DNA of 64,000 nt from Bacillota bacterium (GCA_013177945.1 JABLXW010000014.1:1-64000); one strand, 5' to 3'. Counted from the stretch's first letter, positions 17,298-25,618 are shown. Program-made: numbers and translations. Notes: generated by a model not told the origin, from the sequence alone.

Positions 17298-17528
17298 ATG
17301 ATTACGTGGAGACTCCATCTCAAGATGGCTGAAAAAAGAATGAAAATAATCGATCTTGCCAGGGTTACGGGGCTTGCTCCTGAAACCGTAAGCAAATATT
17401 ACCACGACAAAGGAATAACGGCGGTGGAGATGGATACCCTTGAGGCTTTCTGCAAAGCCCTGGACTGCCAGCCCGGGGACCTCCTGGTCTACGTCCCAGA
17501 CGGGGAGGAGAGCAGGCCTGAAGGTTAG
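17298..17528 (+). CDS. XRE-family HTH protein of the hicAB operon
   Basis: A 76-residue single-domain helix-turn-helix protein of the Cro/C1 (HTH_26) type: MAEKRMKIIDLARVTGLAPE then TVSKYYHDKGITAVEMDTLE and FCKALDCQPGDLLVYVP. GGAAGG is 7 nt before the ATG at 17298, preferred over the ATG 6 nt upstream. It overlaps hicA and probably represses the operon, giving HicAB a separate regulator. Confidence 0.88.
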   Translation: MITWRLHLKMAEKRMKIIDLARVTGLAPETVSKYYHDKGITAVEMDTLEAFCKALDCQPGDLLVYVPDGEESRPEG

Positions 17529-17718
17529 AGACGTGATCAGGATGCTGCGGGATGACGGCTGGTATCTGGCGAGGCAACGGGGCAGCCACCGGCAGTTCAA
17601 GCACCCCACGAAGCCCGGGCGGGTTACCATCGCAGGCCACCCGAACGACGACCTTGCCCCGGGGACACTGAACAGCATCCTCAAGCAGGCAAGACTGAAA
17701 AGGAGGCATGAGCATTGA
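17518..17718 (+). CDS. hicA: HicA toxin, probable CTG start
   Basis: HicA mRNA interferase of 66 residues: KVRDVIRMLRDDGWYLARQR, GSHRQFKHP with the catalytic His, GRVTIAGHPNDDLAPGTLNS and ILKQARL. The family normally begins Met-Lys-Val-x-Asp, and the residue before KVRDV here is encoded by CTG (17518), with GGGGAGGAG 7 nt upstream. No ATG/GTG/TTG restores that N-terminus; the GTG at codon 6 would remove part of the first helix. It overlaps the HTH gene by 11 bases and hicB by 4. Confidence 0.88.
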   Translation: MKVRDVIRMLRDDGWYLARQRGSHRQFKHPTKPGRVTIAGHPNDDLAPGTLNSILKQARLKRRHEH

Positions 17719-17924
17719 AGCGGTACCTCGTGGTGATTGAGAAAGCCGACGGCAATTATTCGGCCTACCTTCCCGATGTGCCCGGGTGTGTGGCCACCGG
17801 GAGGACGATCGAGGAGGTCAAACAGAACATTGGAGAGGCCCTGAAGATGCACCTGGAGGGCATTATCGAGGACGGCCTGCCCCTCCCGGAACCGAAGGCG
17901 GAGGGGGACTACATAACGGCCTGA
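17715..17924 (+). CDS. hicB: HicB antitoxin
   Basis: A 69-residue HicB with the partial RNase H-like fold [40 protein letters not shown] and [15 protein letters not shown]. It has no C-terminal DNA-binding domain, which fits the separate HTH gene upstream. It starts at TTG 17715, overlapping the hicA stop (TTGA), with AGGAGG about 9 nt ahead. Confidence 0.92.
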   Translation: MKRYLVVIEKADGNYSAYLPDVPGCVATGRTIEEVKQNIGEALKMHLEGIIEDGLPLPEPKAEGDYITA

Positions 17925-17925
17925 A

Positions 17926-18234
17926 ATGGGCGCAAGGTTGGCGTACCAGGGGCGAAAACCTTCGGGGGGTAATATAAAAGTTTTCCACCGGCGGTTTACG
18001 GCCCTCCAGCAGAAAGCGGAGGTTGAGCACCACAGGTTTCACGCCCTGCGCCACACCTTCGCTACACTGCTTTTAGAGGCAGGCGAAGAAATGAAAACGG
18101 TGCAGGAAATCCTCCGGCACACCCGCTTAAGCACTACGGCGGATATTTACGCCAAAGTTACCGAAAAGCTAAAAAAGAAGGCTGCAACCAGGATTAATAA
18201 TATCCTCTCCCAGAGAAAGAAGCAACCCGGTTAA
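17926..18234 (+). pseudogene. Tyrosine recombinase/integrase C-terminal remnant
   Basis: About 100 residues, of which the last 80 match the C-terminal catalytic part of phage-type integrases: [20 protein letters not shown] (H-x-x-R box), [13 protein letters not shown] (third conserved His/Arg box) and [15 protein letters not shown] with the nucleophilic Tyr. The N-terminal arm, core-binding domain and first catalytic Arg are missing, so this is a fragment. It ends 87 bp from the 3' end of a tRNA-Val gene, a classic integration position. Confidence 0.8.
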
Positions 18235-18252
18235 ACCGGGTTTCAATTTTTA
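18224..18252 (+). terminator. Intrinsic terminator after the integrase remnant
   Basis: AACCCGG (18224-18230) pairs with CCGGGTT (18236-18242), followed by TCAATTTTTATT. It overlaps the end of the integrase frame. Confidence 0.65.
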
Positions 18253-18320
18253 TTGTCGTAAGATTGTCGTAAAAGCAGGGTTCTGGGAACGCCTTCCATC
18301 CCCGGAACCCTTGATTTTCC

Positions 18321-18395
18321 TGGTGGGCGCGGCAGGGATTGAACCTGCGACCTCTTGAATGTGAGTCAAGCGCTCTCCCACTGAGCTACGCGCCC
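18321..18395 (-). tRNA. tRNA-Val (CAC)
   Basis: A 75-nt cloverleaf on the minus strand with acceptor GGGCGCG/CGCGCCC, discriminator A and an encoded CCA. The anticodon stem CTTGA/TCAAG encloses CTCACAT, giving anticodon CAC. The T-loop GGTTCAATCC is canonical. Confidence 0.95.
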
Positions 18396-18401
18396 CTGAT
18401 A

Positions 18402-18476
18402 TGGTGGGCCCACCCGGATTCGAACCAGGAACCTACCGGTTATGAGCCGGCTGCTCTGCCGTTGAGCTATGGGCCC
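18402..18476 (-). tRNA. tRNA-Met (CAT)
   Basis: A 75-nt cloverleaf with acceptor GGGCCCA/TGGGCCC, discriminator A and encoded CCA. The anticodon stem GCCGG/CCGGT encloses CTCATAA, anticodon CAT. Elongator Met is most likely, but a CAT tRNA can also be the lysidine-modified Ile2 species; initiator is unlikely because the acceptor is fully paired and the anticodon stem lacks the three G-C pairs of initiators. Confidence 0.85.
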
Positions 18477-18478
18477 TC

Positions 18479-18553
18479 TGGCTCCCCGGGCAGGATTCGA
18501 ACCTGCAACCCTCCGGTTAACAGCCGGATGCTCTACCGTTGAGCTACCGAGGA
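18479..18553 (-). tRNA. tRNA-Asn (GTT)
   Basis: A 75-nt cloverleaf with acceptor TCCTCGG/CCGGGGA, discriminator G and CCA. The anticodon stem TCCGG/CCGGA encloses CTGTTAA, anticodon GTT. It is first of a three-tRNA cluster (Asn-Met-Val), with spacers of 2 and 6 nt. Confidence 0.95.
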
Positions 18554-19034
18554 ACACCTGCGGCAATTACATTATACGACAACCGGCGGCCGGCGTCAAT
18601 GTTTTGCCTGCTCTTTATTGATTCTCGTTTCCGGTTGTTTTGTTTTTCTGGGGATTTTACTCACTTCCTTTGTTTCGGGCTTTTCACTTTCAGTTCCAGG
18701 TGTGAGGTTTTTCAGAAAAACCGAAGTCGAGTAAATTTTAAAGAGAAAAATGGGAGGGGTTGCAGAAGGAATCTATCATCTTTTAGCGAATGTTTGTATT
18801 TCAAAGGAAGGTATTTCAAGGAAGCAGGTATTGTGACACGGAGTCACAGGCAATTTGCGTAAACCAGAGCATTGGTTCAGGGAAGGCAGGAAAGGTTGCT
18901 TTAAGCGAGGAACGGAAATTTCAGGCGGTTCGGGAAATGGGACCATGAAGGTTCCGGGGAATTCCATGAAGGAACTTTCATGGTCTTCTTTTATTTTTAA
19001 TTTAAACAAAAGGTGACAGGAGGGGGTAAAAACG
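18554..19034 (+). other. Long untranslated region before the metal-transport operon
   Basis: No gene is supported in these 481 bp. Its right half is probably the 5' leader of the transport operon, because a strong hairpin with a T-run (18941-19000) lies only 35 bp before the first start codon. I could not match the upstream 150 bp to a riboswitch class I know. Confidence 0.45.
18941..19000 (+). terminator. Terminator/attenuator hairpin before the metal ABC operon
   Basis: GACCATGAAGGTTCC (18941-18955) pairs with GGAACTTTCATGGTC (18971-18985) over 15 bp with one G-T wobble, followed by TTCTTTTATTTTT. Because it lies in the presumed leader of the operon on the same strand, it could act as an attenuator. 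A direct repeat of CCATGAAGG on both sides of the loop offers an alternative pairing. Confidence 0.6.
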
Positions 19035-19889
19035 GTGAAAATTAGAAAGTTTCATTTTCTAGTTGTTTTCCTCGTCCTCGGTTGCTTGCTTTGGTTAGCA
19101 GGTGGGTGTACCCCAAAAGAGCAGGAGAAGCTGAGTGTTGCCACAGGGACCTCTCTAATTGCAGCAATTGTCGAGGAGGTCGGAGGGGATCGGGTTGAAG
19201 TCACCAACATCGTTCCTCCTGGTGCTTGCCCTGGTCATTTTGATCTCAAGCCAAGTGATGTTCAGAAACTGGCCACCGCCAAGCTGTTTCTGCGCCACGA
19301 GTGGCAGGGCAGCATGTTCACCCAGGATTTGATTAATTCCGTCCACAACGAGGATCTGGTTGTGGTTCCGGTGGCAGTAGAAGGCAACTGGATGGCACCT
19401 CCAGTGCAGAAAGAGGCGGTTGAAAAAATTGCCGAAATCTTGATCGAAAACGATCCGGCCAACAGGTCTTACTACGAAGAAAACAAAAAGAGACTGATTT
19501 CTTCTATAGAAGCGAAGGAAAGAGAAATTCGCGCCAAGCTCCAGGCTGCCAATGTCAGTAACATTAAAGTTATGTGCTCTAGTATGCAGGAGGGCTTTCT
19601 CAAGTGGGCTGGCTTTAATGTGGTTGCCACCTATGGGCGCCCTGAGGAGTTCACCCCGCAAACGATCCAGGAGTTGATTAACAAAGGAAAGCAGGAGGGT
19701 GTCAAACTCGTGGTTGACAACCTGCAGAGCGGCCCAGACGCTGGTAAAGGGATCGCCAAAGAACTGGGGGCTGTCCAGGTTACGATTTCTAATTTCCCAG
19801 GAGCTTTGCCGCAAACAGACACCTGGGCTGCTGCAGTCGAGAAAAATGTGGAGCTGCTGTTGGATGCGGTCAGGCAAATCAAAATCTAA
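19035..19889 (+). CDS. Metal ABC transporter substrate-binding lipoprotein (ZnuA/TroA type)
   Basis: A 284-residue cluster A-I binding protein. The signal peptide ends with lipobox LAGGC (Cys about 25). The metal-site region GACPGHFDLKPSDVQKLATA corresponds to the D-P-H-x-Y-x-P-x-P-S-D motif with the first His, and LRHEWQGSMF supplies the second. The third site is CSSMQEGFLKWAGF, where the usual His is Cys or absent, so metal preference may differ from Zn/Mn. GTG 19035 has GGAGGGGG upstream. It is followed by its ATPase and permease. Confidence 0.88.
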   Translation: MKIRKFHFLVVFLVLGCLLWLAGGCTPKEQEKLSVATGTSLIAAIVEEVGGDRVEVTNIVPPGACPGHFDLKPSDVQKLATAKLFLRHEWQGSMFTQDLINSVHNEDLVVVPVAVEGNWMAPPVQKEAVEKIAEILIENDPANRSYYEENKKRLISSIEAKEREIRAKLQAANVSNIKVMCSSMQEGFLKWAGFNVVATYGRPEEFTPQTIQELINKGKQEGVKLVVDNLQSGPDAGKGIAKELGAVQVTISNFPGALPQTDTWAAAVEKNVELLLDAVRQIKI

Positions 19890-19935
19890 TATAGGGTAAG
19901 TGGGTTCCTTTCCTCACTGGATGAAGGTGTCAGGT

Positions 19936-20682
19936 ATGGCACAAGCATCACAAAATAATGTGGTTATCAGAATAAAAGATGCTGTTGTTTCTTATCGAGA
20001 GGATGTTGCCCTAAAGGGTGTTTCCCTATCAGTAAAAAGGGGTGAGCTGGTAGGAATTATTGGTCCCAACGGAGCGGGGAAGACCACTCTGCTTACTCTG
20101 ATCAACGGTCTTGCCAAACTGCTCCGGGGTGAGGTAGAAGTTCTCGGGTACTCGCTGAATAGCGGCTGTTCAGCTTCTCTCCGCAAACTTGTTGGCTATG
20201 TGCCCCAGTTGCCAAACATTGATCCCCGGATGCCGATCAACGCCAGGGAGGTAGTAATGATAGGCCGCTACGGGCGTTTGGGGTTGCTGCGCCGTCCAAC
20301 CTCGCATGACTGGGAGATCGTCGACAAAATGCTGGAATTGGTAGGGATGAGCCACCTGGCCTTACGCCCTATCGGCCACCTCTCGGGGGGTGAGCAGCAG
20401 CGCGTAGCCATTGCTCGTGCCCTTGCCCAGGAGCCGGAAATACTTTTGCTCGATGAACCTACAGCTTCCCTTGACCGCAGGGCACGAATCAGCATAATGT
20501 CGTTGGTCGAAGAAATTCACCGCTCGCGCTGCCTGACCACCCTGATGGTGACCCATGAGCTGAAAACGGCAGCAGCGGTTTGCGATAGGCTCGTTTTAAT
20601 GAAAGAAGGGCGTATTTGGGCTCAAGGTAAGCCATCAGAAGTCCTGCAGGAAGAGTTGTTAGACCTCCTCTACGGTGGTTAA
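19936..20682 (+). CDS. Metal ABC transporter ATP-binding protein
   Basis: A 248-residue ATPase of the ZnuC/TroB type with Walker A GPNGAGKTTLL, Q-loop YVPQLPNIDPRMP, signature LSGGEQQRVAIARAL, Walker B ILLLDEPTASLD and switch His in VTHELKTA. ATG 19936 (MAQASQ) has GAAGGTG upstream; an upstream GTG at 19900 would add 12 residues. It lies 46 bp after the binding protein. Confidence 0.93.
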   Translation: MAQASQNNVVIRIKDAVVSYREDVALKGVSLSVKRGELVGIIGPNGAGKTTLLTLINGLAKLLRGEVEVLGYSLNSGCSASLRKLVGYVPQLPNIDPRMPINAREVVMIGRYGRLGLLRRPTSHDWEIVDKMLELVGMSHLALRPIGHLSGGEQQRVAIARALAQEPEILLLDEPTASLDRRARISIMSLVEEIHRSRCLTTLMVTHELKTAAAVCDRLVLMKEGRIWAQGKPSEVLQEELLDLLYGG

Positions 20683-20722
20683 AACATCATGAAAAACACG
20701 GTTGGGAAGGGGAAGGAAAGCG

Positions 20723-20876
20723 ATGATGGCCGGAAAACTCTCCACCATAAAGGATGTGTTTGGCCAAGAGCCATTTATCGATGTTCAGCCATTATATTGA
20801 AACAAAAGATATTTTCCTGGATCTGGAGTGGAATCTGACCGCTTTCACCGGCGTGAAGAAAGGGGATAGGGTGTAA
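20723..20876 (+). other. Possible small gene, broken or of two frames
   Basis: A strong GGGAAGGGGAAGG site precedes ATGATG, which opens a 25-codon frame ending at 20800 (MMAGKLSTIKDVFGQEPFID and five more). Another frame continues without stop to TAA at 20874-20876, coding FSHYIETKDIFLDLEWNLTA and ending VKKGDRV. Together they look like one 50-residue protein with a frameshift near 20782, but I recognise no family. It fills the 214-bp gap between the ATPase and permease genes. Confidence 0.35.
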
Positions 20877-20896
20877 TCAGTCTGGATCTCTCTATC

Positions 20897-21739
20897 TTGG
20901 GTTACCAGTTCATGCAAAATGCAATCCTGGCCGGTTTACTGGGTGGAATAGCCTGTTCTCTCCTTGGCGTCTTTGTGGTGACTATGAATCTTTCCTTTAT
21001 CGGAGTTGCCATTGCCCATGCCGCCTTTGCTGGTGCTCTTTGCGGGGCGTGGCTGGGTTTCAGTCCCCAGCTTGGGTCGTTTGTCTTTAGTTTGGTGGGT
21101 GCTGCGATTATCGGACCCCTTGCCGATCGGGGGGAATTTAATCCTGACACACCTATCGGAATTGTTTTTTCAATTACGATGGGACTTGCTTTCATGTTTA
21201 TGGGTTTGCTTCCTGGACCGAAGACTCAGGCCCTCGAACTCCTTTGGGGGAGCATTCTTACGGTGAGTGACCTTGACCTGGTTTTGCTGGTTGTCGTTGC
21301 CTTTGTTGTTTTGGCTCTGGTGGTGCTCTTTTATAAAGAAATCCAGGCTGTGATATTTCATCGGGAGGTCGCTTTAGCTGTTGGTATTCCTGCTAACCTA
21401 ATTTTTTACGCCCTGCTTTTTTTGACAGGTTCAGCTATTACTGCTTCTTTACGCAGCATTGGCGGATTGCTCATTTTCAACTTAATTCTTAATCCTGCTG
21501 CCGCAGCTTACCAGCTCACGTATGACCTTAAAAAGATGTTTGTTCTCTCTGGCATCTTTGGGGTTGCTTCCTGTTGGCTGGGGTTGCTGCTATCACATCT
21601 CTTTGATCTCCCAAGTGGTGCCACAATTGTAATGGTTGCAGCAGGAATTTTTGTGTTGTGCAGCATCTTTTCTCCGAAACGGAAAGTAAAACAGTGGGGA
21701 GGTGAGCCGGTTGACCGAGGAACTCAGGCAATTTTTTAA
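20897..21739 (+). CDS. Metal ABC transporter permease
   Basis: A permease of the ZnuB/TroC (ABC-3) family, about 280 residues with eight predicted membrane segments, from FMQNAILAGLLGGIACSLLG to the final IVMVAAGIFVLCSIF. Conserved family segments are FIGVAIAHAAFAG and RSIGGLLIFNLILNPAAAAY. The start is uncertain: TTG 20897 has no good ribosome site, while the frame is open upstream to 20868 and CTG 20882 has GATAGGGTG 8 nt ahead. It overlaps the methyltransferase gene. Confidence 0.9.
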   Translation: MGYQFMQNAILAGLLGGIACSLLGVFVVTMNLSFIGVAIAHAAFAGALCGAWLGFSPQLGSFVFSLVGAAIIGPLADRGEFNPDTPIGIVFSITMGLAFMFMGLLPGPKTQALELLWGSILTVSDLDLVLLVVVAFVVLALVVLFYKEIQAVIFHREVALAVGIPANLIFYALLFLTGSAITASLRSIGGLLIFNLILNPAAAAYQLTYDLKKMFVLSGIFGVASCWLGLLLSHLFDLPSGATIVMVAAGIFVLCSIFSPKRKVKQWGGEPVDRGTQAIF

Positions 21740-22313
21740 TGAAAAAGCCCGTATTTGGGATCAGCTTATGGAACCGGAAACGCGTGAGCGCTTAGCTGAA
21801 ATCATCAAGGAATTGGCGATCAAACCGGGTAGCAGAGTTCTTGATGTAGGAACAGGCACAGGGGTTCTCCTTCCATTTTTGGTAGAGGCAGTGGGGCCCA
21901 CGGGAAGTATTGTCGCCCTCGATATTGCTGAAGAGATGCTTGCCCGGGCGCGGGCTAAAAATGGGGACAGAAACATTGAGTATGTTTTGGGAGACATAAC
22001 CTCCACACCTTTTCAGGAAGGGACCTTTGATGAGATCATCTGTAACAACACCTTCCCTCATCTGCGCGACAAGTCTGCCGCTCTCAGGGAAATGGCTCGG
22101 ATTTTAAGACCAGGTGGCAGGGTGGTTATCTGCCATCCAAAGAGCCGTGAGGCAGTGAACGAGTTGCACAGGTCCATTGGTGGGGTTGTTGCCAATGATC
22201 TCCTTCCTGAGGATGGGGAGATGCGGAAGCTGCTTGAAGAAAACGGATTTGTGCAGATAAGCATCACTAATTCACCTGAAAGGTACCTGGTTACAGCCTG
22301 CAAGCCCTGCTGA
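21711..22313 (+). CDS. Class I SAM-dependent methyltransferase
   Basis: A 200-residue protein with the Rossmann methyltransferase motifs VLDVGTGTGVLLPFL (I), IVALDIAEEMLARA (II), DITSTPFQEGTFDEIICNNTF (III-IV) and ILRPGGRVVICHPK (V). The substrate is unknown. TTG 21711 is preferred because GGGGAGGTG lies 6 nt ahead; the GTG inside that site is unlikely. It overlaps the permease end by 29 bp, so it belongs to the operon. Possible roles are small-molecule, metallophore or metalloid methylation. Confidence 0.88.
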   Translation: MTEELRQFFNEKARIWDQLMEPETRERLAEIIKELAIKPGSRVLDVGTGTGVLLPFLVEAVGPTGSIVALDIAEEMLARARAKNGDRNIEYVLGDITSTPFQEGTFDEIICNNTFPHLRDKSAALREMARILRPGGRVVICHPKSREAVNELHRSIGGVVANDLLPEDGEMRKLLEENGFVQISITNSPERYLVTACKPC

Positions 22314-22409
22314 GGTTGGCTTTTTCGAGGTGTAAGACCAAGGAGAAGGAATTTTTGAGGATTTGGAGAATTAAGAAGAAAAAGGTTGCTTGGTGATTGA
22401 AAATAGAGC

Positions 22410-22490
22410 GTGAAACTTGAAGTGTACTGGCGCCACGAAGGTGTCGCATTCTTCCAGAAGGAAGAGCCTTGGTGGTTTTTTGCTTTTTAG
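22410..22490 (+). CDS. Possible 26-residue small protein
   Basis: A GTG-initiated frame codes for MKLEVYWRHEGVAFFQKEEP and ends WWFFAF. It is rich in aromatic residues. The only ribosome-site candidate is weak. It lies in the 211-bp gap between the methyltransferase and TrmO-like genes. No family is recognised. Confidence 0.25.
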   Translation: MKLEVYWRHEGVAFFQKEEPWWFFAF

Positions 22491-22524
22491 AGGGCGTTTA
22501 TGCGCGTTTTGAGGAGGTGATTTT

Positions 22525-22965
22525 TTGGAACTGGTGCCTGTTGGGGTGATTCACAGCCCTTATCGGGAGAAGTCGGAAGCACCTAACCAGGGGCGTTTTT
22601 CCGAGGAAACCGTAGAACTGGAAATCTACCCCCAGTTTGCCGATGCTCTCAAGGACATAGACAAGGCTGAGTACCTGATTGTTCTTTACTGGTGCCACCA
22701 GGCGCGGCGGGATGTTCTCCAGACGCGGACACCTTTTGGTCCAGAACTGCGGGGTGTTTTTGCCTGCCGCTCACCAGCTCGCCCCAATCCAATCGCCTTT
22801 TGTGTTGCCAAACTACTGGAAGTTAAGGGAAACAGGTTGCTGGTGCGGGGCGTAGACGCTATTGATGGCAGCCCTTTACTGGACCTCAAACCTTACTCTT
22901 CTGACCTTGACAGCATCGAAAACGCCCGCATCGGCTGGTTCAAGCGCGGTGTTTTAGCAAGGTAA
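22525..22965 (+). CDS. TrmO/TsaA-like methyltransferase domain protein
   Basis: A 146-residue protein of the TsaA (VirR/YaeB) beta-barrel family: VPVGVIHSPYREKSEAP, IVLYWCHQARRDVLQTR, GVFACRSPARPNPIAFCVAK and GVDAIDGSPLLDLKPY. The family includes TrmO, which methylates t6A37 of tRNA with SAM. E. coli-type TrmO is longer (about 235 aa); short forms occur in archaea and clostridia and may act on other substrates. TTG 22525 has GAGGAGGTG. It sits between a metal ABC system and a dipeptide/nickel-type ABC system. Confidence 0.9.
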   Translation: MELVPVGVIHSPYREKSEAPNQGRFSEETVELEIYPQFADALKDIDKAEYLIVLYWCHQARRDVLQTRTPFGPELRGVFACRSPARPNPIAFCVAKLLEVKGNRLLVRGVDAIDGSPLLDLKPYSSDLDSIENARIGWFKRGVLAR

Positions 22966-22997
22966 CTCTTCAGGATATTTTTGAGGAGGGAGAGTTT

Positions 22998-24620
22998 ATG
23001 TATTGGGGCTTTTGCAGATCTAGATGGAAGGGCTTTGGACGGCTCTTGGCACTGGGAACTGTCTTGAGCCTGCTCGTTTTTGCTGTTGCAGGCTGTGGTG
23101 CCGAGAAGGCGTCCCAGGAAGCGGCTCCCAGTAGTGAAAGAATTGCCGTTTACACAGTTGCTGATTCCACAGGAGACTGGGGTTTCCCTTCACCTTATGC
23201 CCACTATTCACGGGGGCCGGGTTATGTGCGGATGAGCTTTATTTTCGATACCCTCGTTTGGAAGGATGACAAGGGTTATGTTTCTGCTCTCGCCGAGAGC
23301 TGGGAGTACCTCAAGGATGAAAACGCTTACATCTTTAAACTGAGGAAAGATGTGACCTGGCATGATGGAGAAAAGTTCACCGCCAGAGATGTGGTGTTTA
23401 CCTTCAACTACATCAAGGAGCACCCTTATCAATGGGTTGATTCCAGTGTTGTCGAAAAGGCCGAGGCTGTGGATGATTACACTGTGAAGGTTTACTTGAG
23501 CAAACCTTATGCTCCGTTTGTGGATAATGTAGCCTGCACCCTGCCCATTCTTCCTGAGCATGTCTGGAAAGATGTCCAAAATCCGGAGCAGTTCCAGGAA
23601 GAGAAAGCACTGATTGGGACCGGGCCTTTTAAGCTCGTTGACTACAATAAAGCCCAGGGCACTTATCTTTACGAGGCCTACGATGACTACTACCTGGGCA
23701 AACCAAAGGTCAAGCAGCTGAAGTTCGTTAAAGTAAGTGAGGAAATGGCTGCCAGTGCCTTGAAGCAGAAGCAGGTCAATGCTGCGAGCATCCCCCCTGA
23801 GCTTGTGGATGAGATGAAAAAAGAGGGGTTCACAATTTTGGAGGGCGCCCACGACTGGAACGCTAAGCTGATGATCAACCACAAGAAGCCGCCGCTCAAT
23901 GACAAACGGTTCAGGCAGGCCCTTGCTTACGCCATCGACAGAGAGCAGATCGTTTCTACTTGCCTCCGGGGGCACGGCCTGGCAGGGAGCCCAGGGCTTC
24001 TTCCTCCAGACAACCCCTGGTTTAGTCCAGAGACAGAGCAATACCCCTACAATCCTGCAAAAGCGCAAGAGCTCTTGGAGAGTCTGGGCTATGTGAAGAA
24101 GGGCAGCTACTATCAGAAAGATGGAAAAGTGCTCGAACTTGAGCTCCTTGTTGCCGGCGGGGCCGGTTCTCCTGGAGAACGGGAAGGAGAGATGATCAAG
24201 CAGCAGCTGGAGAAGGTGGGGATCAAAGTCAATTTGCGGAGCCTGGATTCGAAGACCCTGGACAGTCTGGTTAATGAGTGGAAGTTCGACCTCGCCTTGA
24301 GCGGCCACGGTGGGCTTGGAGGAGATCCGGACACCTTGAGCAGGTCGATTATCGGTCAGGGCTTCAACAGTGCCAGATACACCAGCAACGAGACTCTGGT
24401 GAGCCTGCTCAAGAAGCAGCAGCAGGAAATGAACAAAGAGGAGCGCAAGAAACTCATTGCAGAAATCCAGAAAGTATACGCCGAGGAGGTTCCTGCGCTG
24501 ACGGTCTACTATCCGACCTGGTATTGGGCCCATGACGGCAAAGTAGAGCTTTTCTACACCTGGCAGGGGATCGCCGTTGGAGTTCCTATTCCCTTGAACA
24601 AGCTGGCTTTTGTTAAGTAG
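22998..24620 (+). CDS. ABC transporter family 5 substrate-binding lipoprotein
   Basis: A 540-residue DppA/NikA-type binding lipoprotein. The signal peptide ends VAGC (Cys 33). Family landmarks are FIFDTLVWKDDKGYVSALAE, KDVTWHDGEKFTARDVVFTF, YTVKVYLSKPYAPFVDNVAC, GTGPFKLVDY, and INHKKPPLNDKRFRQALAYA. Ligand cannot be read from sequence: dipeptides, nickel complexes or metallophores are possible. It follows TrmO by 32 bp and precedes both permeases and the ATPase. Confidence 0.93.
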   Translation: MYWGFCRSRWKGFGRLLALGTVLSLLVFAVAGCGAEKASQEAAPSSERIAVYTVADSTGDWGFPSPYAHYSRGPGYVRMSFIFDTLVWKDDKGYVSALAESWEYLKDENAYIFKLRKDVTWHDGEKFTARDVVFTFNYIKEHPYQWVDSSVVEKAEAVDDYTVKVYLSKPYAPFVDNVACTLPILPEHVWKDVQNPEQFQEEKALIGTGPFKLVDYNKAQGTYLYEAYDDYYLGKPKVKQLKFVKVSEEMAASALKQKQVNAASIPPELVDEMKKEGFTILEGAHDWNAKLMINHKKPPLNDKRFRQALAYAIDREQIVSTCLRGHGLAGSPGLLPPDNPWFSPETEQYPYNPAKAQELLESLGYVKKGSYYQKDGKVLELELLVAGGAGSPGEREGEMIKQQLEKVGIKVNLRSLDSKTLDSLVNEWKFDLALSGHGGLGGDPDTLSRSIIGQGFNSARYTSNETLVSLLKKQQQEMNKEERKKLIAEIQKVYAEEVPALTVYYPTWYWAHDGKVELFYTWQGIAVGVPIPLNKLAFVK

Positions 24621-24631
24621 GGGATCTGAGT

Positions 24632-25603
24632 GTGAAAAGAGCGAGGACTGCGGCAAGCTACTTGATCGCCTTTTTCCTGATCATCGTGCTCAACTTTTTG
24701 CTACCGCGGTTGATGCCTGGGGACCCCCTGATGGCGATTTATGGGGAAGAGGCTTTGATTGCCATGACCCCGGAGCTGAAGGCAGAGCTCATCCAGCGGT
24801 TTTCTCTCAACAAGCCGCTGGATGAGCAGTTCATCTCTTACCTTCTGGCGCTTCTGCGCGGAGATCTGGGTTATTCTTATTACTACAATGCCCCGGTGTT
24901 TAAGGTGATCATTGGCTCTCTTCCCTGGACACTTCTTCTGGTGGGGCTTGCAGTGCTGATTTCCAGTGCTCTCGGCATTGTTTTGGGGATCGAGGCCGGC
25001 TACCGCCGCGGCCGCACTGTGGACAAGGCTTTACTGGCTGGTTTGATGTTTTTGAGCGGGTTCCCCGACTTTTTTGTGGGCATCTTGCTGCTTCTGCTCT
25101 TCGGGGTGGCCTTAGGAGTGGTGCCTCTAGCAGGTGCTGTCACTCCTTATGCCGGAAAAACCGGGGTCAGCCTCATTCTTGACGTCCTCCACCACTTGGT
25201 GCTTCCTTTGTTTGCCCTTGTTCTCGTGCGCCTTACAGGAACCTACCTGTTGACCAGGAATACGATGATTACCACCCTCGGGGAAGCCTTTATCCTCACT
25301 GCGAAGGCGAAGGGTTGCCAGGAAAGGGTGATCAGGTACAGGCACGCCGGGAAGAACTCGCTATTGCCAGTGGTCACGGCCACGGGCCTTCAGCTCGCCC
25401 ATTCGGTTACCGGGGCCTTGTTTATCGAGATCATTTTTTCTTATCCTGGGGTGGGTTCGCTGCTTTACAATTCTCTGCTGACCCGTGATTATCCCCTGAT
25501 GCAGGGGATCCTCCTGGTGACGACGGTGGTGATCCTGGCCACAAATTATCTGGTGGATCTGCTGTACACTAAACTCGACCCTCGGGTTGCCTATGCTCGC
25601 TAG
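24632..25603 (+). CDS. Dipeptide/nickel-type ABC permease (DppB-like)
   Basis: A 323-residue inner-membrane permease with six predicted spans and the N-terminal segment FLLPRLMPGDPLMAIYGEEA typical of DppB/OppB/NikB. The EAA-like loop includes MITTLGEAFILTAKAKG. GTG 24632 follows a GGGGATCTGA site, 11 bp after the binding protein. Confidence 0.93.
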   Translation: MKRARTAASYLIAFFLIIVLNFLLPRLMPGDPLMAIYGEEALIAMTPELKAELIQRFSLNKPLDEQFISYLLALLRGDLGYSYYYNAPVFKVIIGSLPWTLLLVGLAVLISSALGIVLGIEAGYRRGRTVDKALLAGLMFLSGFPDFFVGILLLLLFGVALGVVPLAGAVTPYAGKTGVSLILDVLHHLVLPLFALVLVRLTGTYLLTRNTMITTLGEAFILTAKAKGCQERVIRYRHAGKNSLLPVVTATGLQLAHSVTGALFIEIIFSYPGVGSLLYNSLLTRDYPLMQGILLVTTVVILATNYLVDLLYTKLDPRVAYAR

Positions 25604-25618
25604 GGGGCAGGGGTTGCT

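Noticed and set aside
23208-24656. 482-residue minus-strand frame
   Set aside because: Antisense shadow of the substrate-binding protein, which is well supported on the plus strand.
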